Shown here in pieces: positions 39,413 to 41,777 of a stretch of DNA of 41,777 bases. The notes under the pieces were generated by a model. That model did not search any database. It had not been told where the DNA came from and saw only the letters and a program-made list of their open reading frames with translations. A program made the position numbers and the translations under genes. The stretch comes from Oscillospiraceae bacterium (GTDB taxonomy: Bacteria > Bacillota > Clostridia > Oscillospirales > Ruminococcaceae). The DNA is taken from assembly GCA_900768705.1 (NCBI GenBank), contig CAAGEB010000035.1:1-41777 (forward strand), given 5' to 3'. The stretch's first letter is position 1. Every line of letters starts with the position of its first letter.

Positions 39413-40333
39413 ATGATATATACGGTAACAATTAACCCCGCACTGGATTATGTTGTCCGTGGGGAAAATATAAATTCCGGCAGTGTTAACCGTGTGGACG
39501 GAGGTGTGCTGCAGGCAGGCGGAAAAGGCATAAATGTGTCCGTTGTTCTGGCGGAGCTGGGCTGTAAAAGCAAGGCTCTGGGTTTTACGGCAGGCTTTAC
39601 GGGAACAGAGCTTGAGCGTATGATTTCCGGAAAGGGCGTTGAAGCAGATTTCGTCAGACTGCGGTCGGGGTTTACCAGGATTAATGTCAAGCTGAAAAAC
39701 AGCACAGAAAAAGGCGGGATTGTGGAAACCGAATTAAATGCCGCAGGTCCCGCAATAAGCGAAGAGGACATTGAAAAACTTTTGGAAAAGCTGTCTGAAA
39801 TCCAGGACGGAGATGTTATTGTATTGTCGGGCAGTACGGCAGGACTAAAGGACATTTACGGGCGTGTTCTGGATACCCTGTCGGGGAAAAGTATAAAGTC
39901 TGTAATTGATACCACGGGAAGTCTGCTTCTGGATTCCCTTAAATACCGTCCTTGGCTTATAAAACCAAATCTTGACGAGCTTGCGGAGCTGTTCGGAGAA
40001 AGACCCGATTCCACGGAGAAAATTGTTGAGCTTGCCGAAAGGCTGAGGAAAATGGGCGCAGGAAATGTGCTTGTGTCTATGGCTTCCGATGGGGCGATAC
40101 TTGTTGACGAAAATGGCGGGATAAGCTTTATGCCTGCATTACAGGGCAGGGCGGTTAATTCCGTGGGAGCGGGAGATTCTATGCTTGCCGGATTTATTGC
40201 GGGAATGCTGCAATCCTCCGATTATCGATACGCTTTGAAACTTGGTACGGCAGCCGGAGCGGCAACAGCCTTTTCCGAGGGACTGGGAACCAAGGATAAA
40301 ATCGGTGAGCTTTTAAGGCAAATTACAGTTTAA
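39413..40333 (+). CDS. PfkB-family kinase, 1-phosphofructokinase-like
   Basis: The 306-residue protein opens MIYTVTINPALDYVV, as FruK and LacC proteins do. It has GGVLQAGGKGINVSVVLAEL (substrate-binding glycines), the KPNLDELAELFG segment, and the catalytic signature NSVGAGDSMLAGFIAGM with its Asp. It should phosphorylate fructose 1-phosphate or tagatose 6-phosphate with ATP. No phosphotransferase genes are adjacent, so the exact sugar is open. It shares its transcript direction with prfB, which starts 13 bases after its stop. Confidence 0.92.
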   Translation: MIYTVTINPALDYVVRGENINSGSVNRVDGGVLQAGGKGINVSVVLAELGCKSKALGFTAGFTGTELERMISGKGVEADFVRLRSGFTRINVKLKNSTEKGGIVETELNAAGPAISEEDIEKLLEKLSEIQDGDVIVLSGSTAGLKDIYGRVLDTLSGKSIKSVIDTTGSLLLDSLKYRPWLIKPNLDELAELFGERPDSTEKIVELAERLRKMGAGNVLVSMASDGAILVDENGGISFMPALQGRAVNSVGAGDSMLAGFIAGMLQSSDYRYALKLGTAAGAATAFSEGLGTKDKIGELLRQITV

Positions 40334-40346
40334 TAAGGAGATATAT

Positions 40347-41456
40347 ATGGTACAGTATGATGAAACACGCCTCGCAATGGAAAATCTGAAGCCCGAGCTG
40401 GAGGATCTTCGGGGAGCTTTAAATCTTGATACCGTGAAAATCAAGCTTGACGAGTTGGAAATGAAAACCACCGAACCGAATTTCTGGGACGACCCCGAGA
40501 AATCACAGGCAATTTTACAGAAAATCGGTCAGTATAAGCAGTCAATCAACGATTTTAACAAGCTCTGTTCCGACAGGGAAGATGTTCTTGCAATGATTGA
40601 GCTTGCCGAGGAGGAAAACGACGAATCCATGGTGGAGGAGGTTAACGCCCTTGCGGAAAGCGTTAAGAAGTCCTATGAAGAACAGCGTCTCGCAACTCTT
40701 ATGACAGGCGAATATGACAGCTGCAATGCTATTTTGTCTTTCCACGCCGGAGCAGGCGGAACGGAGGCTCAGGACTGGGTTCAGATGCTGGTTCGTATGT
40801 ACACCAAATGGGCGGACAGACACGGCTTCAAAACCGAGGTGCTGGATATTCTGGACGGCGATGAAGCGGGCATTAAAAGCGCTTCTTTGCATATCGAGGG
40901 CTTGAATGCCTACGGTTATCTGAAATCCGAACACGGCGTTCACAGACTTGTCAGAGTATCGCCTTTTGACGCAGCGGGCAGACGGCACACCAGCTTTGCT
41001 TCGGTGGAGGTTATGCCGGAGATTGAAAAGGATATTTCCGTGGAAATCCGCCCGGAGGATATTGAAATGGAAGTGTACCGTGCTTCCGGCGCAGGCGGTC
41101 AGCATATCAATAAAACCAGCTCCGCAGTTCGTCTGATACACAAGCCGACAGGCATTGTAACAGCGTGCCAGACCCAGCGTTCGCAGGTACAGAACCGTGA
41201 TTTTGCAATGAAAATGCTGATGTCCAAGCTGATTCAGATAAAGGAACAGGAACACCTTGACAAAATCAGCGACATCAAGGGAGAACAGCTTAAAATCGAG
41301 TGGGGAAGCCAGATACGCTCCTATGTATTTATGCCCTATACTCTTGCCAAGGATCACAGAACAGGCTTTGAAAGCGGAAATATCAACGCTGTAATGGACG
41401 GCGATCTGGACGGCTTTATCAATGCTTATCTGAAATATCTTTCCGTAAATAAATAA
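40347..41456 (+). CDS. prfB: Peptide chain release factor 2 (no programmed frameshift)
   Basis: The 369-residue protein recognises UAA and UGA and triggers peptide release. The SPF stop-codon reading motif is in RLVRVSPFDAAGRRHTSFAS and the catalytic GGQ in ASGAGGQHINKTSSAV; both are intact. In most bacteria prfB carries an in-frame UGA near codon 26 that is bypassed by +1 frameshifting. Here the corresponding stretch (LRGALNLD, codons 21-28 at 40407-40430) is read straight through, with CGG GGA GCT TTA AAT in place of the usual slippery CTT TGA C, so self-regulation by frameshifting is absent. AAGGAG precedes the ATG. Confidence 0.95.
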   Translation: MVQYDETRLAMENLKPELEDLRGALNLDTVKIKLDELEMKTTEPNFWDDPEKSQAILQKIGQYKQSINDFNKLCSDREDVLAMIELAEEENDESMVEEVNALAESVKKSYEEQRLATLMTGEYDSCNAILSFHAGAGGTEAQDWVQMLVRMYTKWADRHGFKTEVLDILDGDEAGIKSASLHIEGLNAYGYLKSEHGVHRLVRVSPFDAAGRRHTSFASVEVMPEIEKDISVEIRPEDIEMEVYRASGAGGQHINKTSSAVRLIHKPTGIVTACQTQRSQVQNRDFAMKMLMSKLIQIKEQEHLDKISDIKGEQLKIEWGSQIRSYVFMPYTLAKDHRTGFESGNINAVMDGDLDGFINAYLKYLSVNK

Positions 41457-41461
41457 CACTG

Positions 41462-41484
41462 CCGTACAGTTTTATACTGTACGG
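41462..41484 (+). terminator. Hairpin after prfB
   Basis: CCGTACAGT (41462-41470) pairs perfectly with ACTGTACGG (41476-41484) around TTTAT, 5 bases beyond the prfB stop. There is no long T tract. Confidence 0.7.
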
Positions 41485-41485
41485 T

Positions 41486-41593
41486 TCAGGCTGTCGATAA
41501 ACCCTCATCTGCGTCGTCACCCCGCATAACGGCAGGCACAAAGCCTAGCCGTTATGCGGGTTCCTAGCATCTGAGGGCTTCTCGCCAGCCTGA
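41486..41593. repeat. Three-tier nested palindrome
   Basis: TCAGGCTG (41486-41493) pairs with CAGCCTGA (41586-41593), CCCTCA (41502-41507) with TGAGGG (41572-41577), and CCCGCATAACGGC (41521-41533) with GCCGTTATGCGGG (41548-41560). Inside the last is AGGC/GCCT. The arms nest in order, so the whole 108 bases can fold into one long interrupted stem. No gene is present in the 321 bases after prfB. Confidence 0.75.
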
Positions 41594-41599
41594 GAAAGG

Positions 41600-41777
41600 A
41601 TTTTTTCGGTCTGTACAGAGGACTTGATTTCACCTGTTCGGGGGCGTGGGGGCGACAGCCACCACAAGCGGGCGCAGGGGCGCAAACAGGATGTTGCGCA
41701 GTTGCCCCAAAAGTGCGACACGATGTCGCACAATAAAGGGCAACTGGGGCACGGATGCGCCGCAACATAGGGCAACA
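41600..41777 (-). repeat. Interspersed GC-rich repeat, copy 4 (runs off window end)
   Basis: On the minus strand this reads through the same modules as copies 2 and 3: TGTTGCCCTATGTTGCGGCG at the window edge, GTGCGACATCGTGTCGCAC, then CAGGTGAAATCAAGTCCTCT and GTACAGACC. Bases 41680-41777 match 37741-37838 exactly in inverted orientation. Frames in it are repeat-derived. Confidence 0.8.

Overview
The window looks like a chromosomal segment of a Gram-positive anaerobe of the class Clostridia, most likely Oscillospiraceae/Ruminococcaceae. This is inferred from strong AGGAGG-type ribosome binding sites, consensus TTGACA-17-TATAAT promoters, a group II ECF transporter core next to truA, an Na+-pumping decarboxylase (OadB/OadG), a LytTR regulator and a NHLP/Nif11-type peptide cluster. 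No rRNA, tRNA, CRISPR array or intact insertion sequence was seen.

Region 1 (1-10398, + strand) is a peptide export and regulation locus. A truncated LytTR response regulator is followed by a 63-aa leader-like protein, a small sigma-70-family factor, a 74-aa remnant or miniature HlyD-type adaptor, and two NHLP-type ABC transporters, the first with a C39 peptidase. Next come a Nif11-like precursor with a double-glycine site and a complete partner-switching trio: a STAS anti-anti-sigma protein, a membrane SpoIIE-type phosphatase and an RsbW-like kinase. An unknown polytopic membrane protein ends the run. The small-protein/sigma operon and the precursor gene share a bipartite upstream motif (TTATCCC, 12-13 nt, TTCGTATAAATATA), probably the promoter of the encoded sigma factor. 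No modification enzyme is present and the peptide core has no Cys, Ser or Thr, so I infer a self-regulated circuit making an unmodified secreted peptide.

Region 2 (10399-11450) is a graveyard of mobile-element relics: a TOPRIM fragment, a second coding fragment, palindromes and an inverted repeat. It closes with a terminator.

Region 3 (11451-24840, - strand) is a ten-gene Ter stress operon: TerD, TerD, TerD with a tail, a TerY-like VWA protein, a PP2C phosphatase, a protein kinase with a zinc ribbon, a Ca2+-type P-ATPase, a beta-helix/TerD fusion, a YceG-like protein and TelA. It has a near-perfect sigma-A promoter at its head and another before terY. The gene set suggests metal or envelope stress sensing with reversible phosphorylation.

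Region 4 (24949-37444, + strand) holds housekeeping genes: a GtrA-like protein, a fused EcfA1-EcfA2 ATPase, EcfT, TruA, a DUF5711-type protein, a CvpA-family protein, a ClpE-like AAA+ ATPase, an SDR oxidoreductase, OadG, OadB and a SIMPL-domain protein. Region 5 (38170-41456) holds pyrB (- strand, fused to a PyrI-type zinc domain), then a PfkB-family sugar kinase and prfB (+ strand). prfB lacks the usual programmed frameshift.

Four intergenic stretches (about 11268-11375, 25665-25965, 37597-38110 and 41600-41777) share modules of a GC-rich, hairpin-laden interspersed repeat. One 98-bp stretch is identical in inverted orientation on the two sides of pyrB-pfkB-prfB.
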